Source of the DNA: JALZCH01 sp036387135
GTDB lineage: Bacteria > Acidobacteriota > Blastocatellia > Pyrinomonadales > Pyrinomonadaceae
Assembly: GCA_036387135.1 (NCBI GenBank)
Contig: DASVUH010000057.1
Location: 18,689 to 82,688, forward strand
Length of the DNA stretch: 64,000 bases
Direction of reading: 5' to 3'
The notes beneath the pieces were generated by a model. It searched no databases. It was not told the DNA's origin and saw only the letters and a list, made by a program, of their open reading frames with translations. Below are positions 34,972-43,829 of the stretch, piece after piece (position 1 is the first letter of the stretch; the number at the start of each line of letters is the position of its first letter). Both the position numbers and the translations under genes were made by a program.

Positions 34972-35404
34972 TATTTTACACTCCGTATCAGAAAACTGGT
35001 GACGAACATTTACATTTTTACGGAGAAATCTGCAATCAGGTTTCTCAAGATAGTCGAAAAACAACTGTTTTCATTTATCCCGTAAGAGCTTAAGTGCTGA
35101 CTAATCTAAGTTATTGATATTTTATCGCTTAACATCTCTTCCAAATCGGTTTTTCAAATTACGACGCAAGATATTAGCAGCATAAAAGAAAGTTTGATTT
35201 ATTAGAGCAATAATCCGACTGATTTACAAATTTTGACAGTGGAAAGTATGGCTGATAGTATTTCTATACATTAGCAATTATTGGAAATTTGTTGGGCGTA
35301 TTGCCTCGGCATTTTAAACGGCGCTGATCCGCCGGTTATATTCGGCGTGAGATTTAGATATTTGAGATTTAGAAGCGCTTCTCCCCATAAAGCAAATCAA
35401 ATTT
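34972..35404. other. Intergenic region between the oligopeptidase and the glycosyltransferase
   Basis: About 430 bp, AT-rich, without a supported ORF. It holds the promoter at 35233-35261 for the rightward gene. Confidence 0.5.
35233..35261 (+). promoter_or_regulatory. Sigma-70-type promoter of the glycosyltransferase gene
   Basis: A perfect TTGACA (35233-35238), 17 bp, then TAGTAT (35256-35261). The predicted leader is about 135 nt before the ATG at 35405. Confidence 0.6.
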
Positions 35405-36484
35405 ATGATTTTAGAAACCTCATTTGCGGAAAAAACGGGTGAACTGCATCTTCTTCAAAAAACCGGCACAGACCTTACAGTTATTGTGCCGGCGTATAAT
35501 GAAGCTGACAATATCGCCGACACAATTCGCAGCTTGCAAAATCAAACCGTTCAGGTGGACGAAATAATCATCGTAGATGATTGTTCCACCGACGGAACCG
35601 GCGACACTGCACGCGCTTGCGGCGTGACCGTTATCAAACCTCCGATCAATACCGGCACGAAAGCGGGAGCCCAGAATTTCGCTCTCGAAAGAGTCCGAAC
35701 GAAATATACAATGGCGCTCGACGCCGATACTACTCTTGCCGCCGACGCAATCGAGCTGCTTCTCAAGGCTTTTGATGATTCGGACGCGGCAGCCGCCTGC
35801 GGATTCGTCGTTCCGCGTCGCGTTAAAAGCGTATGGGAACGCGGGCGCTACGTCGAATACCTTTTCGCTTTCACTTTTTATAAACCGATTCAGGATTATT
35901 ACGAAAAGCCTCTGATTTCGTCGGGCTGTTTTTCGATTTATCGAACGGACATTCTTAAAGCCAATAACGGGTGGTCAACCCGCACGATGGCTGAAGATAT
36001 GGATTTAACCTGGAGCTTTTATCAAGCCGGACACAGCGTTCGGTTCGTTCCCGAAGCCGTCTGTTATCCGATTGAGCCGCATAATTTTTCGTTTATGCGA
36101 AAACAGCTCAAACGCTGGTCGCACGGTTTCATCCAAAACGTTCAGCTTCACTGGTGCGGCGTCCTCGAAATCCAATATTTGCGAACTCTTGTCGGTCTGG
36201 CAATGTGGGATGCGACAATTGCTTCGCTCGCTTTCCTGATTCTTATTCCCTTGCTTTCGATTTTCGTTAGCCCGTTTTTTCTTCTGGGTTATGTAATTGA
36301 CGCGCCCGCCGTGCTTGTCCCGATTTTGTTTAAAGCTCAACAAAGAAATGAGTTTTGGCGGGCATTGGCGAGCTTTCCGGCATTCCTGGTTTTGCGAATG
36401 GTTAATGCCGTTTTTTTCCTTGAAGCATTTTGGAGCGAACTTTTAATGCGCCGACCGCTTCGAGTATATGAAAAAGGACATTAA
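35405..36484 (+). CDS. Family 2 glycosyltransferase, membrane-bound
   Basis: A processive-type GT-A glycosyltransferase of 359 residues. Signatures: VIVPAYNEADNIADTI and EIIIVDDCSTDGTGDTA (nucleotide binding), ALDADT (DxD), TMAEDMDLTW (catalytic ED region) and QLKRWSHGF, the Q-x-x-R-W motif of hyaluronan/cellulose-synthase-like enzymes. Two or three C-terminal membrane segments follow (SLAFLILIPLLSIFVSPF). The nucleotide sugar and product are unknown. The UDP-sugar genes at 39.8-42.2 kb are on the other strand. Confidence 0.88.
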   Translation: MILETSFAEKTGELHLLQKTGTDLTVIVPAYNEADNIADTIRSLQNQTVQVDEIIIVDDCSTDGTGDTARACGVTVIKPPINTGTKAGAQNFALERVRTKYTMALDADTTLAADAIELLLKAFDDSDAAAACGFVVPRRVKSVWERGRYVEYLFAFTFYKPIQDYYEKPLISSGCFSIYRTDILKANNGWSTRTMAEDMDLTWSFYQAGHSVRFVPEAVCYPIEPHNFSFMRKQLKRWSHGFIQNVQLHWCGVLEIQYLRTLVGLAMWDATIASLAFLILIPLLSIFVSPFFLLGYVIDAPAVLVPILFKAQQRNEFWRALASFPAFLVLRMVNAVFFLEAFWSELLMRRPLRVYEKGH

Positions 36485-36504
36485 GAAAGGATTTTTAAAA
36501 TATT

Positions 36505-36963
36505 ATGATTGCAGGATTGCCCGGAACCGGAATTAGCGGATTGTTTTATTTATTAAGCGCTTTTTGGATGCCTCTAGCCGAGATCGCGCGATTTCTTAGC
36601 GGTCGCCAGCGTCAATCGAATTGGAGGCTGGTCTTTTCACAGTTTGCCTTGGCAACCGGAATCTTTGCTGCATTAGGCGTGACCGGCGCTCTAATTGATT
36701 ATTTTATTCCAATTTCGGTCAAGTTTTTGGAAGCCTTTATTCCTAATTCTGATAAGAACTCCCAAACGATTAGCCTCGGCGTCGCTCCCACAGTCATTAC
36801 TATCGCTGTTTTATTCCTTTTTCTCTTTAGTCTTGAAATAATCGGGTTAATTTTAGGGCTAATTAAATCTCGTAATCCGCAAAAAAGTCTGAAAAAAGAA
36901 GCAATAAACGTCAAACGTTTGTTCCCCGAAAAACGAAATGCTATTGAAGAAACTCGCGGATGA
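36505..36963 (+). CDS. Small multi-pass membrane protein downstream of the glycosyltransferase
   Basis: A 152-residue protein with about three hydrophobic segments (LFYLLSAFWMPLAEIARFL, FALATGIFAALGVTGALI and VITIAVLFLFLFSLEIIGL) and a basic C terminus. I recognise no family. It begins 20 bp after the glycosyltransferase stop, so it is probably cotranscribed and may help export or hold the polymer, which is an inference. Confidence 0.65.
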   Translation: MIAGLPGTGISGLFYLLSAFWMPLAEIARFLSGRQRQSNWRLVFSQFALATGIFAALGVTGALIDYFIPISVKFLEAFIPNSDKNSQTISLGVAPTVITIAVLFLFLFSLEIIGLILGLIKSRNPQKSLKKEAINVKRLFPEKRNAIEETRG

Positions 36964-37029
36964 GCTTGCTTTAAAAACGTGCTTTACGATGACTGATTTA
37001 TAAATTTAAAAACAACAAGGCTGCATAAA

Positions 37030-38721
37030 TTATTGATTTTGCGGTGAAACAAACTCCATTTTGAACATTTTAGTTTCTCCGTTCGGCAGCACGACCGTAA
37101 CTTTGTCGTCTTCAATTGATTTTACTTCGCCTTCCAAATTTTGCGGCAAATTGACGATTTCGCCGACCGTGATTTTCGGGGCGGCGTTTTCTTTCAGCTC
37201 GCGCAGAATTTCTTCTTCCTCCGGTTTTACCTGAATTTCCGGCGTTTTGATTTCCAATCTTTTTTCAACCGGGCGCTCGCAATTATCACAACTTCCGCAT
37301 TTTTCGATTTCTTCCGATTCTGCTTCAAAATATTCCGACAAAATTCGCCAGCGGCAAAACGCGCTTTGCGCATAAAGCATCATTCGCTCAAGCTTTTCGC
37401 GGTCGGTTTCGCCTTTCTCGACATATTCTGCCGCGATTTTCTCGATTTCCGCATCATTCAAATCACGTTTCGCCAATTCAAACTTCGCGCCGCGTTTTTC
37501 TCTGACTATTTTCGCATCTTTTAACAAATTCAGCGCGACACGCGTTTTGGTTTTCGCTACCGCGTCACCGATTGTTTCCTGAATTTGCGTCAAGTTTGCA
37601 GCAGACGAAAAGCTTTCCAGCGTTTGATAAATCGCCAAAATGTCGTCAGCCGTCGGATAACGCCCGCCCAGAAAAAACTGCTGCACGCGGCGGTCGCGCG
37701 TGTCGTAAAGCAAAACGCATTGTGCTGGTTCGCCGTCGCGCCCGGCTCGTCCGGCTTCCTGATAATACGATTCGAGCGAGCCGGGAATCTGCCAGTGAAC
37801 GACCGCTCGAATGTCCGCTTTATCAACGCCCATTCCAAATGCGTTTGTTGCGACAATCGTCTCGATTTCGCCGGACATAAAGCGATCTTGCGTTTCGTGC
37901 CGTTGTTTTGCGCTCAATTTCCCGTGATATTTTTCCGCCGTTATTCCGACTTTCTCCAAAAAATCAAACACTTCTTCGACCGCTTTAACGGTCGCGCAAT
38001 AAACAATTTTCGAGCCTTCAATTTCTCGCAAAAATTTCGCCAGATTCTCGCGTTTTTCCAAATCGTTTGTCGTGTGAACGACTTCAAAAACCAGATTCGG
38101 ACGGAAAATGCCGGAATTAACAACCTGCATTTGCGGTCGTTCAAGCTGTCGTTTGATGTCTTCAATGACTTCGGGAGTCGCCGTGGCGGTCAAAGCCAGA
38201 ATCGGCGGATTTTTTAATTGTTTAAGCGCCGCGCGAATCTCCAGAAAAGCCGGTCGGAAATCGTGTCCCCATTGCGAAATGCAATGGGCTTCGTCAATGA
38301 CGACGAAATCAATCTGTTTATCTTTGATTGTTTCCAAAAAATCGGCGTCGGTTAATCTTTCCGGCGTGGTGAAAACAAAATCGCTCGCCTGCCGCTCGAC
38401 TTGTTCGAGCGATTCGCGCTGTTCCGTTTCGGAAACAGAGCTGTTCAAATTCGCAACGTCGAAGCCTTTTTCTTCGAGCTTGTCGGTCTGGTCTTTCATC
38501 AGCGAAATCAGCGGCGAAACGACAATCGTCATTCCTTCGAGATGTAGCGCCGGCAATTGATAACAAAGCGATTTCCCCGCTCCCGTCGGCATAATCGCCA
38601 AAGTGTCTTTTCCGGCTAAAACGTTTTCAATCACCTCGCGCTGCCCCGCGCGCAGCTTTTGAAAACCGAATGTTTCGCGCAGAGTTCGTTGAATTTGTTT
38701 CGCGCCCGCTTGATTGCTCAT
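37030..38721 (-). CDS. recQ: RecQ-family ATP-dependent DNA helicase
   Basis: A 3'-5' helicase of recombination and replication repair, 563 residues. Motif I TGAGKSLCYQLP, motif II DEAHCISQWGHDFRP and motif VI region QEAGRAGRDG are visible. The zinc site is CGSCDNC, followed by the start of the RQC region. The C-terminal HRDC domain is missing. In its place is a short EGEVKSIEDDKVTVVLPNG segment that looks like an SH3/KOW-type barrel. The ATG at 38721 (MSNQAG) is preferred. It lies directly after the heptamer inverted-repeat element. Confidence 0.9.
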   Translation of the reverse strand: MSNQAGAKQIQRTLRETFGFQKLRAGQREVIENVLAGKDTLAIMPTGAGKSLCYQLPALHLEGMTIVVSPLISLMKDQTDKLEEKGFDVANLNSSVSETEQRESLEQVERQASDFVFTTPERLTDADFLETIKDKQIDFVVIDEAHCISQWGHDFRPAFLEIRAALKQLKNPPILALTATATPEVIEDIKRQLERPQMQVVNSGIFRPNLVFEVVHTTNDLEKRENLAKFLREIEGSKIVYCATVKAVEEVFDFLEKVGITAEKYHGKLSAKQRHETQDRFMSGEIETIVATNAFGMGVDKADIRAVVHWQIPGSLESYYQEAGRAGRDGEPAQCVLLYDTRDRRVQQFFLGGRYPTADDILAIYQTLESFSSAANLTQIQETIGDAVAKTKTRVALNLLKDAKIVREKRGAKFELAKRDLNDAEIEKIAAEYVEKGETDREKLERMMLYAQSAFCRWRILSEYFEAESEEIEKCGSCDNCERPVEKRLEIKTPEIQVKPEEEEILRELKENAAPKITVGEIVNLPQNLEGEVKSIEDDKVTVVLPNGETKMFKMEFVSPQNQ

Positions 38722-38723
38722 AA

Positions 38724-38807
38724 AAGTAACAAGTAACAAGTAATAAGTAATAAGTAATAAGTAATAAGTTTAAAAGCTAATTACTTATTACTTATTACTT
38801 ATTACTA
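38724..38807. repeat. Intercistronic heptamer inverted-repeat element (unit AAGTAAT)
   Basis: Six tandem heptamers (two AAGTAAC, four AAGTAAT) at 38724-38765 face about four copies of ATTACTT at 38780-38807. The short loop contains TTTAAAAGCTA. It lies between two minus-strand genes: the CPBP protease stop (38821-38823) and the recQ start (38721), which is only 2 bp from the repeat. Confidence 0.9.
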
Positions 38808-38820
38808 AGTCAGTACGGCT

Positions 38821-39768
38821 TTAGACCGTTTGAGTATTTGTTTCGACCGGAATTTCCCGGCTTGTCAGAGCCAATAGTTCGGGGTCGGGTTTAAAAAACG
38901 GCGCGAATTGGATGAACAACGTCGAGATGGCTATTGCGATTGTGCAAGCTGCGCCGCCTTCGATCCCGTAATCGCCGCCCGACAGCCAGACAAGCCGGTT
39001 TGAATCAATTGAATTTAGAAACGGCGACGGTGCAATGCTCGTAATTCCGCTGACCGGAATCCCGAAAATCTGCGCCATCAAAAAATTCCACGCGAAATGG
39101 ACGCCGAACGGAAACCATAAATTGCGGGTTTTCAAATAAGCAATTGCCAGCCAGATACCGGCGAGCGCGGTGTTGAGAAAAGTAAAAACCGGCGCGATAT
39201 TCGGATTTCCGAGATGACCGAGCGCGAAGGGCAGAGAAGTAATGATAACGGCAAGCCACGCTAGATGTGCGCGGGCGAAAGTTTGCAAAGCATAGCCGCG
39301 AAACAAGGTTTCTTCCGCCGCAGCGCCCAAACCGAAAACGGCTGCCGCCGTCAGAAAAGACTGCAAAAGCGCAAAAGCTGCGGCGTTGTTTAAATTAAAA
39401 TTTAACGCGCCCGAACCGAACACAATCGTCACAGCTAGTAAAAGCGTTCCGACGCCGATGCCGATGCCGCTCAGGAAATTCAGCAAGCTCTTGCTTTCAA
39501 ACGTCCAGCCCAATGTTTTCGCGGGCAAATCTTCGATTTTCTTCTGAAATACAAATGCCAGAACCGCTGAAACTATCAGCATCGTCAGATTTTGAACGAT
39601 AAAACCGCCGTTGCCGCCGAGAAAAGATTTTAATTCGGGCGAACCTTGCGCCGACAAAAAGAACCCGCCTTCAATTGCAGTCACGCAAAACACAAACGCG
39701 AAGGCAAAGAGCAAAAAACGCCAGCCGCTTCTGAGGCGACCGAATGCGTTGAAAAATAAAAAACTCAT
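38821..39768 (-). CDS. CPBP-family intramembrane metalloprotease
   Basis: A polytopic CAAX-protease/bacteriocin-processing-like protein of 315 residues with about seven membrane helices. The conserved motifs are EETLFRGYAL (EExxxR), FALGHLGN with the first His, and FGVHFAWNFL with the second His. Its role in bacteria is often unclear; it may process peptides or give immunity. It is upstream of recQ in the same direction, with the heptamer inverted-repeat element between them. Confidence 0.85.
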   Translation of the reverse strand: MSFLFFNAFGRLRSGWRFLLFAFAFVFCVTAIEGGFFLSAQGSPELKSFLGGNGGFIVQNLTMLIVSAVLAFVFQKKIEDLPAKTLGWTFESKSLLNFLSGIGIGVGTLLLAVTIVFGSGALNFNLNNAAAFALLQSFLTAAAVFGLGAAAEETLFRGYALQTFARAHLAWLAVIITSLPFALGHLGNPNIAPVFTFLNTALAGIWLAIAYLKTRNLWFPFGVHFAWNFLMAQIFGIPVSGITSIAPSPFLNSIDSNRLVWLSGGDYGIEGGAACTIAIAISTLFIQFAPFFKPDPELLALTSREIPVETNTQTV

Positions 39769-39824
39769 CCGGTTATTTTAGATTCGACCGGATGAGTCTG
39801 AAAAGCGCAAATCAAGATTTTCAG

Positions 39825-40784
39825 TTAAAGATTTTTGGCAAAGCGGCTCAATTTCCACCATTCGATTGTTCGGCGCAAGCCTTCTTCCAAGCCGACGAGC
39901 TTTTCGTAATCCAGACATTCGCGGGCACGCGCGTTGTCCGCCTGTGAATGTTTAACGTCGCCGGGGCGAGCTTCTCTGTGTTCGGCTTGAACGTTTTCTT
40001 TGCCGGTTATCTTTTTTAAAACTTCGAGCAGCTCGTTCAATGTCACGCGGTCGCCGTTCGCGGCGTTCATCACTTCGCCGATTCCTCTTGTCGTCTGCGA
40101 TGCGCGAATATTGGCGTTAACGACGTTGGCGATATAAGTGAAATCGCGGGTTTGCTCGCCGTCGCCATAAATAATCGGGGTTTTGCCGATCATCAAAGCG
40201 TCAATAAAACGCGAAATAACGCCCGAATATTCCGAGCTTGGGTCTTGCCGAGGACCGAAAACGTTGAAATAACGCAAGCTGATTGTTTCCAGACCGTAAA
40301 CGCGGGTGAAAACCTGACAATAATATTCGCACATCAATTTTGCCGCGGCATAAGGCGAAAGCGGTTCGGGAAGCATCGTTTCGATCTTCGGCAAAGTCGG
40401 CTGGTCGCCGTAAGCCGAGCTTGACGCCGCATAAATCAAGCGTCGTACGCCGGCTTCTTTTGCGGCGACGAGCAGCTTAAAAGTGGCATTGACGCAGGCT
40501 TCGTGAGTTTCTTTCGGATTAGCAACCGAGCGCGGAACCGATGGCAGCGCCGCTTCGTGAAAAACGACTTCGACGCCTTCGAGAGCCTGGCGCAGCTTTG
40601 TTTCGTCGTTTAAATCCCCTTCGATAAATTCAAAATCGCCCGATATTTCGTCCAGATTTTCTCGATAGCCGGTCACGAAATTATCAATGATGCGAACAGT
40701 TCCGCCCTGTGCGATAAGAGCGTCAGCCAGATTCGAGCCGATAAAACCCGCCCCGCCCGTAACCAGAAATTTTTTGCTTTGCAT
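39825..40784 (-). CDS. NAD-dependent UDP-sugar 4-epimerase (SDR family)
   Basis: An extended short-chain dehydrogenase of 319 residues. GGAGFIGSNLADAL binds NAD. AASSSAYGD with YAAAKLMCEYY supplies the catalytic Ser/Tyr/Lys, and SLRYFNVFGPRQDP is typical of UDP-glucose, UDP-GlcNAc or UDP-glucuronate 4-epimerases. The neighbour UDP-glucose dehydrogenase favours a uronic acid or capsule path. The ATG at 40784 lies just beside the repeat element at 40792-40907. Confidence 0.88.
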   Translation of the reverse strand: MQSKKFLVTGGAGFIGSNLADALIAQGGTVRIIDNFVTGYRENLDEISGDFEFIEGDLNDETKLRQALEGVEVVFHEAALPSVPRSVANPKETHEACVNATFKLLVAAKEAGVRRLIYAASSSAYGDQPTLPKIETMLPEPLSPYAAAKLMCEYYCQVFTRVYGLETISLRYFNVFGPRQDPSSEYSGVISRFIDALMIGKTPIIYGDGEQTRDFTYIANVVNANIRASQTTRGIGEVMNAANGDRVTLNELLEVLKKITGKENVQAEHREARPGDVKHSQADNARARECLDYEKLVGLEEGLRRTIEWWKLSRFAKNL

Positions 40785-40791
40785 AAAATTT

Positions 40792-40907
40792 CAAATTACA
40801 AATTACAAATTACGAATGACGAATGAAGGAATTTCTTTTTAAATCTTAAAAATCAGATTCCACAATTCGTAATTCGTAATTCGTAATTCGTAATTCGTAA
40901 TTCGTAA
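40792..40907. repeat. Intercistronic heptamer inverted-repeat element (unit CAAATTA / TTCGTAA)
   Basis: Five left heptamers (three CAAATTA, two CGAATGA) at 40792-40826 face six copies of TTCGTAA at 40866-40907. The arms pair imperfectly, with the two spellings differing at one base. The spacer carries the core AAGGAATTTCTTT (40826-40838), the same as at 19574-19586. The element fills the gap between the stop of UDP-glucose dehydrogenase and the start of the epimerase. Confidence 0.9.
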
Positions 40908-40912
40908 TTGAA

Positions 40913-42211
40913 TTATCTCCCGACTCCGGTGTATTCAAAACCGCGCTCGCGCATTGCGGCGGGTTCGTAAATGTTGCGAAGATCGGCGATTTTCGGAGAT
41001 TTTAAAAGCGATTTGACTTTTTCCAAATCGAGAGCGCGAAATTGATTCCATTCGGTCACGAAAACCAGCGCATCCGCTCCTGAAATAGCATCGTATTCGT
41101 CTTTTGAATACTCGATGTCGGGCAGAGATTTTCTGGCTTCTTCCATCGCTACCGGGTCAAAGGCTTTCACTTTTGCTCCTCGCGCTACGATTTCATTGAT
41201 AATTTCAATTGCGGGCGATTCGCGCATATCGTCGGTTTCCGGTTTGAACGAGAGACCTAAGACGGCAATTGTTTTACCGGCAAAATCGCCTATAAGCTGT
41301 TCAATTTTCGGAATCATTATCCGGCGTTGATTGTCATTGACTTCAATAACGGTATCAACAATGCGCGATTCTGAGCCGTATTGTTTCGCAACAGTCGCCA
41401 GCGCGCGTGTGTCTTTCGGAAAACAGGAACCGCCGAAGCCCGGACCCGGATGCAAAAACTTGCCGCCGATTCGTTTGTCCATTCCCATTCCGCGGGCTAC
41501 GTCGTGAACGTCGCACCCGATTTTATCGCACAGATTGGCGATTTCGTTGATAAACGAGATTTTCGTGGCGAGAAAAGCGTTGGCGGCGTATTTCGTCAAT
41601 TCCGCCGCTTCGAGCGAAGTGATGACGAAAGGCGTCTCAATTAAAAATAGCGGGCGATATAAATCTCTCATAATCGCAATCGCTTCCGCGTCGCGGCTGC
41701 CGATGACAACGCGGTCGGGGCGCATGAAATCGCTGATTGCCGCGCCTTCGCGCAAAAATTCGGGATTAGAGCAAACGCCGAAATTGTGTTTCGCCGTTTG
41801 ATTTTCGTGAATCAATTTGCGTACCCATTCGCCGGTTCCGACCGGAACCGTGGATTTCGTCACGATGACTTTGTAGCCGTTCATATAACGGGCAATATCG
41901 AGAACCGCTTTTTCGACAAAGCTCATATTCGGCGTTCCGTCCTCGTTCGGCGGAGTGCCGACGGCGAGGAAAATCACCAGAGCATTTTCAACGGCTTGTT
42001 TCAAATCGGTTGTAAAATGAAGGCGTCCCGCTTTTGAGTTTCGCTCGACAATTTGATCAAGTCCCGGCTCGTAAATCGGGATAATTCCGTCCTTGAGGCG
42101 AGCAATCTTACTTTCATCAACATCAACGCAGGTCACGTCCACGCCAAACTCGGCAAAGCACGCACCCGTTACCAGACCAACGTATCCCGTACCAATTACT
42201 GCAATATGCAT
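40913..42211 (-). CDS. ugd: UDP-glucose 6-dehydrogenase
   Basis: Oxidises UDP-glucose to UDP-glucuronate with two NAD+. The 432-residue protein shows IAVIGTGYVGLVTG (NAD fold), TKSTVPVGTG, and the catalytic cysteine in GFGGSCFPKD. It precedes the epimerase in the same transcript, so the pair would make UDP-glucuronate and probably its 4-epimer for surface polysaccharide. Start ATG at 42211. Confidence 0.95.
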   Translation of the reverse strand: MHIAVIGTGYVGLVTGACFAEFGVDVTCVDVDESKIARLKDGIIPIYEPGLDQIVERNSKAGRLHFTTDLKQAVENALVIFLAVGTPPNEDGTPNMSFVEKAVLDIARYMNGYKVIVTKSTVPVGTGEWVRKLIHENQTAKHNFGVCSNPEFLREGAAISDFMRPDRVVIGSRDAEAIAIMRDLYRPLFLIETPFVITSLEAAELTKYAANAFLATKISFINEIANLCDKIGCDVHDVARGMGMDKRIGGKFLHPGPGFGGSCFPKDTRALATVAKQYGSESRIVDTVIEVNDNQRRIMIPKIEQLIGDFAGKTIAVLGLSFKPETDDMRESPAIEIINEIVARGAKVKAFDPVAMEEARKSLPDIEYSKDEYDAISGADALVFVTEWNQFRALDLEKVKSLLKSPKIADLRNIYEPAAMRERGFEYTGVGR

Positions 42212-42254
42212 TTTTTTATAATTAGGAAAGAGTCAGAGTAAAATGTACAAAAAG

Positions 42255-42294
42255 CCACGAATTGGACTCCTTTGTCAAGTTATCCAATTCGTGG
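42255..42294 (-). terminator. Terminator after the first FecR-like gene
   Basis: A 12-bp stem (42255-42266 with 42283-42294), then CTTTTTGT on the minus strand. It separates the FecR-like pair from ugd. Confidence 0.8.
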
Positions 42295-42320
42295 CAGTAA
42301 AATTAAATTGTCGGTGAATT

Positions 42321-43037
42321 TTACCGGTTTGGGCTGATAACGATCACGTCACCGCCGCCGTCAACATCCGATTTGCCATAAACGATACCTACCCCAACCG
42401 CGACGCCAACAGCCACCAAAAGACCGGCTATTGTGCCAAGCCCGAGACCGAGCGTCGGTGTCGGCGTGACGCTTCCGGGACGAACGCACGGTTTGCATCC
42501 GGTTTGCTGTAAGCTGCCAGCCATGGCATCGGTTCCGGCAGCGACTTGTTTGTCGTTTCCGCCGGTGCGAAGCGTGACTAAGCCCGCAATCGTATCAACG
42601 TGAGTGTGTCCGCATTCTTTTTCGACGACAAAAGTGTTGGCTTGATTGGCATCGGCGATTGTCAAACCTTCGAGCGTGGTAATATTGGCGTTAAAGCCGT
42701 TATTATTCATCACGCGAACTTTACCCAAATTCAAAGTTCCGTAGATGCCGGAATTATCGAATTTAAGAGTCATGGTCGTGTTCGGTCCCAGCTCGATGCG
42801 TCCGATTTTGCCGAGGCTGACAACGGCAGACGAATTTTCCGCCGTGATAATTGAGCTGCCCGAAGCGACCGTGCTGCCCGAAACCACGTTGCGTCCGTCA
42901 ACCGTGACGGTTCCGGTAACGGCAATTTCTCCGTTTGATTGTGGGGCGGCAGCGAGGGCAACCATTGAAGTGACGCTCCAGACGGCGAGCGCTAAACAAG
43001 CTGCAAGCGTTTTGTGAATAAAAGTTCTGTTAATCAT
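42321..43037 (-). CDS. FecR-like exported protein with membrane tail (paralogue 1)
   Basis: A 238-residue surface protein. After a signal peptide (ending near VALAAAPQ) it has the FecR-domain pattern of a short beta motif: GSSIITAENSSAVVSLGKIG and RIELGPNTTMTLKFDN. Then comes a second beta block with two cysteines (CGHTHVD; also CKPC near residue 180). A C-terminal membrane helix follows (GLLVAVGVAVGVGIVYG), and the protein ends in the sequence SPNR. The twin gene upstream ends the same way. The role is unknown. FecR domains often sense or bind the cell envelope. Confidence 0.75.
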   Translation of the reverse strand: MINRTFIHKTLAACLALAVWSVTSMVALAAAPQSNGEIAVTGTVTVDGRNVVSGSTVASGSSIITAENSSAVVSLGKIGRIELGPNTTMTLKFDNSGIYGTLNLGKVRVMNNNGFNANITTLEGLTIADANQANTFVVEKECGHTHVDTIAGLVTLRTGGNDKQVAAGTDAMAGSLQQTGCKPCVRPGSVTPTPTLGLGLGTIAGLLVAVGVAVGVGIVYGKSDVDGGGDVIVISPNR

Positions 43038-43124
43038 TATCTCTTTTCCTCCAAAGAGGCTGCCGGAATATTTTCCAAATAATCAATCAGGCAACCAAAA
43101 ATTTTAAGAATCTCCTCAAGTAAT

Positions 43125-43829
43125 TTAACGCGTCGGGCTTAGGGTTGTTGATCCGGTGCCGAATTGTAGCTCGTTGTTGTCCCTTAAAGCAACATAAACC
43201 AAGACCGCTGCCGCCGCGCCGAAAATAAGTCCGTAAAGCGCAATATTGCCGGAACCCGCGTCGGTGTCAGTATCCTGTCCGCTCGTCTGAGTTTGACCGG
43301 CATTGACAGTTGTTGATTTACCGTTTGAATTAAAGGCAACGACGCCGCTTTCCGACGTGACGCTGGTTGCGTTGTCAAGAGCGTTAACCGTAAACGCTTT
43401 GTCGCCTGCTTGATTAGCTACGACTACGCTGTCTTTTGTTTGAATACTGTTTTCAGAATTGTCATTGCCGACGACGCGAACGTTACCGGAAACCAAATTC
43501 CCCGAAATTCCTTTTTCGTTGAAGTTTAAAACGAAATTTGAATTCGGCGCGATTTCAACGCGACCGAGCTTGCCCAAATTAATCGTGGCGCTTGACGTTG
43601 AAGGGGTTGTAATGTTGGTTGACGATTGAATTGTGCGCCCTGAAAAAGCACGTTCTCCGTTGACCGAAACAAATGGAATATCGCCGTCAGCCGGAGCGCC
43701 CGAAACGATCAATTCAGCCAGTTGAGGTTGATTGCCGGGTGTTGCCGAAGCAAACATCGAAGATGTCATAAAAACGGCAGAAGCCAAAGAAGTTGCAATG
43801 GTTTTGCGAACCCAAAGTGTTTTGCTCAT
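43125..43829 (-). CDS. FecR-like exported protein with membrane tail (paralogue 2)
   Basis: A 234-residue paralogue of the next gene on the same strand. It has a signal peptide (VFMTSSMFASA), a beta domain with TINLGKLGRVEIAPNSNFVL, which closely matches the twin's SLGKIGRIELGPNTTMTL, a Thr/Ser/Gly-rich linker, a membrane helix (IALYGLIFGAAAAVLVYVAL) and a terminal SPTR. The gap to the twin is 87 bp, so they are probably cotranscribed. Low cysteine content distinguishes it from the twin. Confidence 0.75.
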   Translation of the reverse strand: MSKTLWVRKTIATSLASAVFMTSSMFASATPGNQPQLAELIVSGAPADGDIPFVSVNGERAFSGRTIQSSTNITTPSTSSATINLGKLGRVEIAPNSNFVLNFNEKGISGNLVSGNVRVVGNDNSENSIQTKDSVVVANQAGDKAFTVNALDNATSVTSESGVVAFNSNGKSTTVNAGQTQTSGQDTDTDAGSGNIALYGLIFGAAAAVLVYVALRDNNELQFGTGSTTLSPTR

